Part shown: one piece after another, positions 35,901-44,600 of the stretch
How positions within the stretch are numbered: position 1 is the first letter of the stretch
How the letters are laid out: each line of letters starts with the position of its first letter
The notes under the pieces: model-generated
What the model was told of the DNA's origin: nothing
Seen by the model: the letters and a program-made list of their open reading frames with translations, nothing else
Database searches by the model: none
Assembly (NCBI GenBank): GCA_033063855.1
Contig: CP093830.1
Span: forward strand, 7,688,854-7,752,853
DNA from: Smittia aterrima
Lineage: Eukaryota > Arthropoda > Insecta > Diptera > Chironomidae
Reading direction: 5' to 3'
Length of the DNA: 64,000 nucleotides
Made by a program: the position numbers and the translations under genes

Positions 35901-36795
35901 AAACAAGTTCGATGCGGCGATAAAAAGTCGACGTGACGCAATTCCACTGAAAGCCGGAACGATTCTTTATCTCATCGAAGGATCAATCGTTACGCAACCT
36001 CCAATCACTGACTCCGACGTGTTCCTTTCACTTGTTCTTCGGCACATTTTATCAATCTTTCATTCTTACAATTTGATTGATATGAAAACATGTTCCCCTC
36101 GGCCATTTAGTCGCTTAGCTCACTTGCTTATCTCGAGATTTCAATCGCCGCTAAGAAAGAAGCGTTCATGTGAGAATTAAGAAAATTGAAACTAAGAAAA
36201 GAAGAATCGATTCAGTGGCAGAATGATTTGACGCGTGAGAGAGTGAGCGCGAAGAAGATGGAACGGGAACAATCAGCATTTTTAATTAAGCCGTTTAAAG
36301 TGAACTAATTAAGTCATTAGCAGTTTGACATTTCTTTCTCTACTCTCGACTTGTATGTCCGGAGTAAATTTTTGACGCGATGCTGTCGTCGCTCACTCAG
36401 CAATTGCAAGCGAGTTCTCCGGGAATAATGATGAGGCATCTAATAAATATTTATTGACTTGTTCCCTTCTTCCTCTTGCCTTCCATCATCGTCATCACGA
36501 TTCGCCAAATCAAAATACAAAGTTGCATAACGAGTTTAATTTAATTTGTTGTTTCAACTTCAAAATGTAATTTCTTTCTGTTTATTTTCCCACAGGCGAG
36601 CACACGATTCGTAACTATCCAGCAACTGTTCACGGCGCCTTGTTGAGTGGACTGCGTGAAGCCGGAAGAATTGCTGATTACTTCATCGGACAAATTCCTC
36701 AAGAGAGTGACAACATCGAACCGGATGATGAAGCCAAGAAGGAAGAAGACGACGACATAATTTTCCTCGACGAAGCTGGTCCCAGCGGAAAATAA
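14751..36795 (+). CDS. Su(var)3-3: Lysine-specific histone demethylase 1, last four coding exons (C-terminal part)
   Basis: LSD1/KDM1A is a nuclear FAD-dependent amine oxidase that removes mono- and dimethyl marks from histone H3 Lys4, usually in complex with CoREST and HDACs. Exons 14751-14903, 19571-19804, 35089-35454 and 36596-36795 splice in frame to 316 residues plus stop. Family signatures, in order: NGYSSVP; TLTLGVLK, carrying the active-site lysine (human Lys661); GFGNLNKVVLCFDRVFW; FGHVGSTTASRGE; VPQPKETVV; RWRADPWARGSYSY; GTDYDL (human Tyr761); LFFAGEHTIRNYPATVHGA and LSGLREAGRIADY, the C-terminal FAD-binding part. No key residue is missing in the visible part. Introns are 4667, 15284 and 1141 bp. 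The first exon starts inside a codon, so the gene is 5'-incomplete here; SWIRM, the N-terminal dinucleotide-binding motif and the tower are not seen. The C-terminal tail is short and acidic. Confidence 0.95.
14904..19570 (+). other. Su(var)3-3: LSD1 intron, 4667 bp
   Basis: The donor is GTGAGA and the acceptor CTCCTTTTTTAG. The sequence is AT-rich with T runs. On the minus strand it holds the longest unassigned frame in the window (16564-17085), listed separately. No tRNA, known transposon or recognisable exon was seen. Confidence 0.8.
16564..17085 (-). CDS. Unassigned 173-codon open frame antisense within an LSD1 intron
   Basis: From an ATG at 17085-17083 the frame is open for 173 codons; it extends about 10 codons further upstream if a TTG start is allowed. 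It has no low-complexity bias, is moderately rich in Cys, Ser and Arg, starts MSRKFPPHFVLCG, and contains several hydrophobic stretches. I recognise no domain. It is long for a chance frame in AT-rich DNA but not impossibly so, and no promoter, splice or poly(A) pattern ties to it. It may be a lineage-specific gene, a decayed element or chance. Confidence 0.15.
   Translation of the reverse strand: MSRKFPPHFVLCGSHLFFSLAQSHSSWRGELYRCCLFDEIVTLKLHFSCTTFLSVSAHVLASVVTKFLTQLCRSVLGSRLGMHEAKRNDITLLFYSFADFINNEKNKLRSCIIINFIRCLLLGVTHKETSLPLGLVSDCGRCSREITKSNDFSRSRNRHDEFSITNELIKSAL
19571..19804 (+). CDS. Su(var)3-3: LSD1 coding exon: active-site lysine and substrate-binding part
   Basis: Between a TTTTTTAG acceptor and a GTGAGT donor, 234 bp. 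It encodes TLTLGVLK with the active-site lysine, then a family-typical variable loop, FDPPLPQWK, RLGFGNLNKVVLCFDRVFW and FGHVGSTTASR, and ends after the first base of a glycine codon. All the highly conserved positions I can check are kept. Confidence 0.95.
19805..24190 (+). other. Su(var)3-3: LSD1 15.3 kb intron, part before the nested gene
   Basis: The donor is GTGAGT at 19805. The sequence is AT-rich with no recognisable exon or RNA gene on either strand, and reading frames are short and unassignable. It ends at the poly(A) signal of the antisense painless-type gene. Confidence 0.75.
24191..24196 (-). other. Poly(A) signal, painless-type gene
   Basis: TTTATT on the plus strand reads AATAAA on the minus strand, about 48 bp past the TAA/TGA end of the nested channel gene at 24244. 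It is the first canonical hexamer downstream and gives a very short 3' UTR. Confidence 0.6.
24244..27243 (-). CDS. pain: Painless-type TRPA cation channel, six exons, nested in an LSD1 intron
   Basis: Painless channels are TRPA-family cation channels of the insect plasma membrane, known in Drosophila for heat and mechanical nociception. Exons in reading order: 27243-27178, 27124-26753, 26693-25710, 25657-25379, 25323-24722, 24667-24244, giving 908 residues. Introns are 53, 59, 52, 55 and 54 bp. The ATG at 27243 is the first in frame after an upstream TGA. Residues 1-450 form a degenerate ankyrin-repeat region. MAPFEWLLTNEKLRHL leads into S1 (about 494-515), S2 (528-545, with IREAIQFFW), S3 (569-585), S4 (591-608), an S4-S5 linker with MFMLKEV, S5 (624-648), a pore helix and filter (KTILMFAGDF, 687-696), and S6 (709-731) ending NGLAISD. 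The C-terminus (about 870-908) is a short heptad coiled coil. Order, spacing and these blocks match Drosophila Painless from memory; overall identity is modest. The family assignment is firm, one-to-one orthology less so. Confidence 0.9.
27306..27339 (-). promoter_or_regulatory. Core promoter of the painless-type gene
   Basis: On the minus strand a TCAGT initiator reads from 27310 to 27306, 63-67 bp upstream of the ATG. An AT-rich AAAATATT (27338-27331) lies about 25-30 bp further upstream, where a TATA-like element would be expected. The nested gene therefore appears to have its own start site inside the LSD1 intron. Confidence 0.45.
27340..35088 (+). other. Su(var)3-3: LSD1 15.3 kb intron, part after the nested gene
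   Basis: This 7.7 kb ends at the acceptor TCTGTTTTCAG. It holds no recognised exon. Features seen: two overlapping unassigned plus-strand frames at 32571-33109, a 14 bp perfect palindrome with flanking inverted repeat at 34025-34055, and a small GC-rich CGG-repeat patch at about 34770-34800. It may carry regulatory elements for the channel gene, which would be transcribed from its left flank, but the sequence alone does not show this. Confidence 0.7.
34025..34055. repeat. Nested dyad: 14 bp palindrome within a 6 bp inverted repeat
   Basis: TCGTCAGCTGACGA (34037-34050) is a perfect palindrome centred on the E-box CAGCTG. Outer arms CGATGT (34025-34030) and ACATCG (34050-34055) also mirror each other, sharing the last A. 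It lies in the large LSD1 intron. A 14 bp palindrome alone is expected a few times in a window this size. Confidence 0.5.
35089..35454 (+). CDS. Su(var)3-3: LSD1 coding exon: conserved catalytic-domain block
   Basis: 366 bp between acceptor TTTTCAG and donor GTAAGA. It encodes GELFLFWNIYQLPVLLTLVAG, then a DDVIVGRC helix, VPQPKETVV, RWRADPWARGSYSY and GSSGTDYDL (active-site tyrosine). A 22-residue charged segment (from KPKKSEN to DENDK) sits where human LSD1 has a Pro/Gly-rich loop, before LPRLFFAG. The exon ends after the first base of the glycine in the FAGEH motif. Confidence 0.95.
35455..36595 (+). other. Su(var)3-3: LSD1 last intron, 1141 bp
   Basis: The donor is GTAAGA and the acceptor TTTCCCACAG. 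The intron is AT-rich with no coding or RNA feature recognised. It interrupts the glycine codon of the conserved FAGEH motif. Confidence 0.85.
36596..36795 (+). CDS. Su(var)3-3: LSD1 terminal coding exon: FAD-binding C-end and acidic tail
   Basis: It encodes GEHTIRNYPATVHGALLSGL and REAGRIADYF, the C-terminal part of the FAD and substrate site. A tail of about 37 residues follows, rich in Asp, Glu and Lys. The tail contains DDDIIFLDE (36748-36774), a hydrophobic I-I-x-L core flanked by acids, which fits a SUMO-interaction motif. It ends in PSGK-stop at 36793-36795. The tail is much shorter than that of Drosophila Su(var)3-3, whose C-terminal extension is long and Ser/Asn-rich. Confidence 0.93.
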
Positions 36796-36871
36796 TTTAT
36801 TCAAGATAATTTTTCTGTGTCGTCTTTTTTTTTGTTGGAATGAAAATACTCAAGGATACTTAATGAAGATA

Positions 36872-36877
36872 AATAAA
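36872..36877 (+). other. Su(var)3-3: Poly(A) signal, LSD1
   Basis: AATAAA lies 77 bp after the LSD1 stop codon and is the first canonical hexamer downstream, so it is the likely 3' end of the transcript. Confidence 0.65.
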
Positions 36878-39583
36878 AAGTGAAGGAGTTTCTCTCTGTC
36901 CTCTTTCGAAATGGAAATTTGTTTTCTGCAAACTTCTCCCTCAAGCCTTAGTTTTCCTTTCTGCATCCGGCGTAGCTTCATAATTGAAAATTTAATTATT
37001 AACATTTTAATTTCGCCGACGAAAGCTTTTTCCTTTTTGTTTTCTTTCATCGGAGAGAAGTTTCCATCATTTGCAGTTGACGTGGAAACATCGGCGGTTA
37101 GCAAGTGAGAGTTCTTTGCAAATGAATCATTTCGTATTCTCCTTTCAGATTTCAAAAGCGCGAAGCGAAAGCCTCTTCATCTTGTTTAATGGATTTTTTT
37201 CTGAAGTTTTGATTGCTTGGTTCGTTAAGTTTTCAGAAATAATCGGACGCTAACTTCACGAACATTCTTCAGAGCAAAGAAGCTTTAGATTGCACGTTGC
37301 ATAGCTAAAAGGAGACTTAAGAGACTTTTCTTGATACCCAAATCAACAATAAAGCGTAAGACCTTCACTAAAAGTCAAAAAGTTTATTTGCCTCTCGTCT
37401 ACTCAGACGCTCGAGTCGTCTCAAGTAATCTCCGCTGCTTCAACGAGAACAATAAAAAGCGAGATCAAAGAATTATGAGTCGCGCAAAAAGCTTCGACAA
37501 GCTGGCAGCACTCGAATTAATAATTTCAAACGTGCTAAATTTTTGAGTAGCTGACTCGATGGCTTCTTTTTCCATTCCCTGAGCTGCTTGTTTGAGAAAG
37601 CGGAGAAAAATTATTAAATTGTATTTATTTATCGTGTGGAAATCGTAATTTCGATCCAAAGCTAAAGGTTCGCTCGCTCTCTCCTTCCATATCAGTCGAT
37701 TATTATGGAAATCACGTAGCTTCCTTTTCACGATATTTATTTCTCGCTCTTGCTATAACCACTCTTTAGTCAAGTTCCCGAGCAATCATCGGAACGTTAA
37801 GCCACGAATCCTCTACATGAGCTGTCAGCAGTTCGTTCAACGCTGGGCTGACAACTGCGAGGTTGAAATTTCATTGAATTATAAAGTGTCTGGAAGCATT
37901 GGCAGTAAGAGAATGACGAAAATCAATAAATAGCTGCGAGACAGTTGCTGCATAAAGCTTCGCTTAATTCCGCCCCATTAAACCCTCGCCATCCACCACA
38001 CTCTCGTTGAACTCTCGTGAGAAGGAAATTGCGATGCGATTATAATGAAATTATTTATCAGAATGGAAAATGAGCATTGTCACATTTTTATTAAGCTCCA
38101 TTTTTCTCGCTGATATGTGATGGGATTTTCAAGGATTTACGCTCCAAATAATCGTGCGCTCTTTATTATCGGAACTGTGTGATAATTTGTGATTATCCTT
38201 TCAAAGTTTATTTCTTTTTTTCTGCCTCGTTCATCAAGTTTCTTTCAAACTTGCTTTTCGATTGACAGCAAAAACTTTCGTTTACTTACGCCAATCGTGC
38301 TGAACACTTTTGCTTTAGTGAACATTGCAGTGTTTGCTAAGCTGCATCATCAATCAGAAAGCTCAAGGAGTGAAGTTGAAGTGCTTTTAAAAGTTTCAAC
38401 GTGTAATCGAGCGCAATGACATCAGAATTATTAATGGAAAGCTAAGGAAAAGCTTGTCAACTAATTCTCACTTGCTGTTGACTGTTAAATTGAAATTTAA
38501 CATTAGCTTCTTGTTTGCGGTTTTGCTGTCAGCCGTTTTGACAAGGTTCTCTCCTTTCAATTGAACAGCTGAAAATTTTAATTTCATCGAACAACGTGCG
38601 GATGACATGGACATCAAGCAATCAGATTTTCCCACAAAAAAGCGACAGCGTTTCAATAAATTTGACGCAGAAATGAGCTTTTGTGTCGTGAACGTCATGA
38701 GCATACATCGCTTTATCATCATCGTTTGCCTCCCTTTCCTTTTATGTTTGTAACGAATTTGCAAGGCGCGGGTTTGAGCAACGGGTCGAGAACGAGTGAA
38801 ATTAATTTATTTCAAAGTTCTGCGGTCTCAATAACTCACGATTTAATGCTGCTTTTATGTGTAGTCGAACATTAAACTGGGAATAAGTGGTGCCGGAGAG
38901 TGGTCGAGGGTTTCTGCGATGGGACGAGCATAAATTATTGGTTGGAATGTCGTAATTGAAAGTTTTAGTTGGTGAAATAAATTAAATTTAATAATCCTAC
39001 GATGAAAGCTCCTTCGTCTTTAAAGCTCTTGCGGTTGAATAAGAAGCTTGAGGTTTGTGCTATAGGTTTCGTTTATCTATGATCTCTTCGATTTGAAGCG
39101 TCAACTAAACTACAGGCAATTAAAAGCCTCGAGATGCTAAGGCACTTCATCTCATTCCATTTCCAAATTAACTCAATTCATCAAAGCATCTGCTCCACCT
39201 CATTCCACAAATGTCTCGACAATCATCCAATTCGTCTTAACTTATAACGCTTCGACAGCATAAACGAATTCTTAGAGCAAACAGACAAAATGAATTTACT
39301 CTCCTTCTCTCTCTCTGTCTCTGCATTCAACACCTAAGAAGAAATTTAATTCGAAACAAGGGGCGATGCGAAGGCAAAACGGCAATTTAATCTCATCAAC
39401 AAATATTTACTTTAGAAGCGGAAGAGAAAATAAGGAGAAAAGAAAATTTCTTCTAATTTTACGAAAAATTTGCACCTTTTTCCATCGCGGGAGGCGTTTG
39501 ACTGTTTTGTTGCTTCTGCTGCTGTTGGCAGAGGGATAGAACATAAATGTAATTATCATACATTAACTGTAATGTTCAGTGCC

Positions 39584-39641
39584 TCGACCGGGCTCTGTTG
39601 ATGCGAGCTCGCTTAAAGCACTGCAGCATCGCCCGGCTCGA
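39584..39641. repeat. GC-rich imperfect hairpin
   Basis: TCGA (39584-39587), CCGGGC (39588-39593) and GATGC (39600-39604) pair with GCATC (39626-39630), GCCCGG (39631-39636) and TCGA (39638-39641). That makes 15 base pairs, with a 6 nt bulge on the left arm, a 1 nt bulge on the right, and a 21 nt loop. It is unusually GC-rich for this neighbourhood. A structured RNA or a protein-binding dyad is possible; the stem is shorter than in a usual microRNA precursor. Confidence 0.5.
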
Positions 39642-41593
39642 CGAAGCCAAACGTGTAATAAAAATCCCATTAAGAGAAGAACACGCTGAACATAGAAGCC
39701 GTGTCTCGCATGGGGTCGGAAACCAATAAACTTTTGTCAGACGCGGTGGAAAAAGGAATGAGCGAAGGAATGTTTCAGGTAAGATTTATTCCCTTTCGAG
39801 AGGAAGTTGAAGAAGGAGACGGAAAAGTTTGTTGCGCCGCGTGATAAGATAAACGATGATGAGTGCTTTAAAGCGAAAAGTTTTTATTTTTTCGCGCGTA
39901 CAGCTCTTGTCTCGAAAGGCAATAACAGTCTCATTTCAAAGTCATTTCCTAATTTCTCGTTGTCATGTCGTTTCGAGAAGAAAAGAAATTTGGGTCAAAC
40001 GTCCCGCAAGTTAAACTTTTTTTCCCCTTCTCGTCTCAGGTTTCAAAACAAATGCGTCACTCTCGCTCCTTCAGGATTGTCGCAGTCATAAAAGGCTTAG
40101 AACGTAATACACCCGATGGGGAAACGCGCGGGTGTGCAAAACAAGATTTTTTCATTACGTCCCGAGGAGCTTAAGCATCTGATGGAAAACAATTGCAAGT
40201 CGCTTTCTCGAAATCCGATTTTCACTTTTCACAGTTTAAATGTTTGCAGCTCAGTTAGGTTTCAAAAGCTTTCAAGCAAAAATCATTTCAACACGACGAA
40301 TGAAAGTTCTTTTCAGCTCAACGCTGATGATGATGGTGAGCGTGGAGGTTGAAAGGGAAGAAAGTTTTAATGTTTTAGAACTTTTCAATAAACTTTTGTT
40401 GAAAGCTCTGTAACTGCAGTAACCAACTTTATGAAATCTCCCCTGTCACTACTTTCTCCATTCCCTCATTTGACCCTTTTCATGCGATTTCGTTCGCAGA
40501 ATCTCAATTTGGAAAAAGTTATTAAATTGCGAATGAAAGTCGATGCACGCGACAAAAGAGAGAAATTTCATTTGAAACGACATTGGAGAAATTGCTTCCG
40601 ATCGAGTCGAACATAAAGCATTGAAAGCGTTGGAGAGAGAGCAATTTTGATTCATGCTCTAGTTTCATTGCTTCAAAGGCATTTCAAAGTGAGACGGATT
40701 TTATTTTTTTGTCGCATCATGAAAAATAACTTTGATGCTACGAGAAGTCGTGAGATTTTATTGATAGTTGAGGTTCAAAAGTCAAAGTTGAATTTTCAAG
40801 AAGAAAAAATATTTTCTTGAGAAAAATTCCAAAAAAATCTTTTTAAAGCTTCGCGATTAAAATGTAAATTCTCATTCACTTCGGGCAGATTATAAAGTGA
40901 AACGAGCTCGAAACTAAATTCTTGTTTTCCGCTTTTTCTCCCTAAAATCGCAGATAAAGCGGCGAAGAACATGCGCCAGATAATAAATTCTAGTTTCCTT
41001 CTCTCTGTTTTGCACAATTATTATTTAATGGGAAAGTTAGGAAGACTTGTAATTAAAATTTACATTCTTATGATTAAAATTGGATGGAGCGGATAGGAAG
41101 GCTTTGCGTTGGCTTGGAAATCTCACAACATCCGCAAAGGATAAATTTGTGCATCTGGAGACTCATTTAAAATTGATAAAAGCAGAAGCTACAAAGAGAA
41201 AACTTGAACGTCCTCTGAATATTCATTAAGGAGTCGCTTTCGATAATTAACGAATCTGAAGGTAATTGTTGAATTATTCAGGGTGTAATTAAACGTATCC
41301 TCGGCGCTGATAAAAGCAACCGTTGCACTCGACTTTATTTTACGATTTTGCACTTAATTAAAATTTACAGCGGGCGCAGACACTGCAACATGCTCTCATA
41401 ATCGCTTTTTTTAAAATTCATAAGGATTCTCCATTCATTCTCTTCCCGACAACAAACTCGATTCGCTTAACTGCTTCGCTATGCGCCTCAGTGCAGGCTG
41501 AAGTAAAAATGAAAAGAGTTTTTTTTTCGCCAGACGATAGCAAGAAGAACACTGGAAGATATCATGAATGTACAATGGCTAGTCATAGATAAA

Positions 41594-41662
41594 ATAAACT
41601 TAAGCGAGAGAGTTTGAGCTTTTCTCATTAAGAAAAGAATTTTTATCTAGATTTAAGTTTAT
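41594..41662. repeat. Nested AT-rich hairpin
   Basis: Outer arms ATAAACTTAA (41594-41603) and TTAAGTTTAT (41653-41662) enclose a second perfect hairpin, CTTTTCT (41619-41625) and AGAAAAG (41631-41637), with a 5 nt loop. There are no target-site duplications or transposon ends that I recognise, so a mobile-element origin is not shown. Confidence 0.5.
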
Positions 41663-44600
41663 CTTTGAAAAGGGTACTTGGAAACACCGCCAAGCGAGAG
41701 CTTTTTGATATGCAGAATCATAATTACCTGCGAGGAATAATGAATGCATAATTAACCCAGAATCTTTCGGGAAATTGCGGTTCTTTCGGTGTCGAAGCGT
41801 CGCTCTACGTTCGTTGTTGATGTGGTTCTCTTTTTCTTACCCATTATGCATTCATAAGGCTTTGAGTCATGGCGTGTGTAACCGCCAGTTCTTTCTACAT
41901 TGTCAGCAGTCCATTAATCTAGCCTTGGTGGTTTCGGATGAACATTTTCCTTTTGTATGGAGCTCAGCGACACATTTCATAGCACACATTAATCCATAAT
42001 TATTCAAGAGAGAGTTATTTAATAATAAATAAAATTAAACGCGCGGTAATGGCTCACAATAAATTAATTATTCGAATAATTACGAATTTTTTGTCCTGCT
42101 TACCGCGTTCGATTTCTGATTGAGGATAAAAGCAAAAGTCCCCCAACTGGCCGGGGAAGAAAAATCAATTTATTTTCAGAATGTGTCAAAGAATGAATTT
42201 ATGAAGTTTCATGTGTCAGGCTCGAGGTAAATTAATCGCCGCAATTATCTGAAATTATTCGATTGTTCTCGACCCAAACAGAAAATGAATTTTTGTGATG
42301 TGAGAAGTAAAAGCTTTTTAAGTCTTGAAGTTTATCTCATTCCTCTGACAATTGAATGAAAAAACCACAAAATTCTTTAAGTTAAAAGAGTCAAGTTGCA
42401 CAATTTTGTCAAGTACTGCTGGTTGCATTATTATTTCTCCTCACTCATGAAATGGAGTATAACAAACTCTAGAGACGAGAAAATCGATGAAAACTTTTTT
42501 TTCTCATTTCATTGATGCACATGGAAAATTCTGTGGCTTGGAAAATTCCAGTGACACTCACACGCACAAAAGTCACTAACACAAACACGAACCACGCCTT
42601 CCCAAATGCGCTTTCCATCTCGCAATAATTTTACGCTCACACATCCTTTCCAAGTTGTTTTCATCTCGATTATTCAATGGCGAAAGCTTTAATTTTCATT
42701 TTTTCTCCATTTCGCATAAATTCCCCGGAAGTAGAGCACCGCGCGAAAGGAAAGTTATTGATAAAAAGCGTGAGAGATTTCACAAATGCGATTCGACACT
42801 TTGTCGTCTTCTCGTTGCGATTGTCTTTATTGAATATTTGATGATAAAAGATGACAGGAATGAGTCTCTGGGGAAAAACGTTGTTCTCCCACAGCTCACA
42901 TTGGCGACGGAATCCAAAGAAACGACTCGGACCCTTTTCGACTCGATTCATTAAATTTAATTCCTCAGGAGATATTAAACATCCTTTCCTTCCGATTCTT
43001 AAACACGAAGCGCATTTGCGACGGTGAAATAAAGTTCCTTAAATCATAAAATATTGAGCACGCTTAAAGGAATGCAAAATCGTGAAGGTACGAAGAGAAA
43101 GGAAGCGAAGCCGTTATAAAGTTTATGTCTCACGAAGATGCTTTTGTGATTCATGAATAATAAATTGAAAAAAGCAAATAATAAATTGTCCTCGGCTGTT
43201 TCTGTTTACGTTCTCTGCCTTCTTGTTTCTCCGGAAACGAATGTTGGGCTTCGGAGAAGGAATTTTGATTCTGGCACGGTCAGATCCTTTTAACGGAAAG
43301 AGATGAGAACTTCCCTTGAGCGTGCTAAAAGGATTCCAAAGCCTGTAACTAAATCTGGATAGCAAATTTCACGGGGCGATGAGTTTAAAAGCACTTCGTC
43401 CCTTTTCTCACCCTCTCGGTTGTCTGCTACATCAAAGCGACAGCAACTTCTGGTCGAGAGAAAATAAATCTCATTTTACTAGTTTTGAAGTGCAAAGTGA
43501 TCTCTTTGAGCGGTTTTGTCAAGATGGAAGTGTAAGGAGAAGACGAGATCTATCATTTTTCTTTCCCGTTCCGATCTTTCTCTCTCCTGTTCATCATGAT
43601 TTCTCAAAGGTATTCACATCATCTCAGCGTCTATTCATTACAACGCTTCCTGTCCCAAAGAAAGAAAAATTGCTCTTATCAGTTTAAGCTGAGATGGAGA
43701 GTCACGGGCGTCGAACGCAATTCCATTTTCAAGGGCTCCTGCTTGACTTCTAATGCCCTCGCTAATGTGTTATTTAAAAGCCGGCTCTTGACGTCCCGCT
43801 CCTTACTTTTCAGCGTGATCTTAATCTCTGTCAAAGAACGAATCCGTGATTAAAATCCCAGAAACGGTCGTGCAGAAAATAATAAAAGAAACGAAGTTAT
43901 GGAAATATTGCTATCGGATTTCTCTCATTCTCCTCTCACCCACCAAACCGACAAAAAGCTTTCGTTTCTCATTATTTTCACTTCTCGTTCCTCGGTCGTC
44001 CCTGTCCGTCGATGAAGAAAATTTTTTAGCTGCTCCGTGTTGTTCTTTGAATGTGAATTTGTATGCCATACAACAATTCGCATTTATTTTATTTCTTCTT
44101 TCCGACTTTGTGCTTTACTGCGGGAGCTTAAGAAACGAAAATTGGGCTTTGACCCAAAAATTAAATTCGTTGGAAAATTTTAATTTATCGTTCGCTTCTC
44201 TCCAAACAGTTTGTTGAGTGCGCACGGAAAAATGTTGCCGAGGTTTGCGAGGCAAATCCACTCGCTTATCGTTTTTTATTTACGTGGGGTGAGTTCGTGA
44301 ATGGCGTCGGAGGCTTAACGAGATTGAAGCGTTAGAGCGTCGAGGAAGCTCGAGCGACGTTTATCTCTTCGAGTGAGTGACAGCAGTTGAAGCCCACATG
44401 ATTCAGGCCACCCAGAGAAATTCCTTTTCGGCTTTTTGAAAACAGCCTTCAAACATCTTCATTCGACGAAACTTTCAACCCTCACAATCCTTCTGACCTT
44501 GACGTGAAACCTCAAGTAACATAAATTCTCTCCATCTAACTTTTCACTCAAATAAATCTCCATTTCTTCCGATACATAAATATTTCAGAATGCTTCGTAA

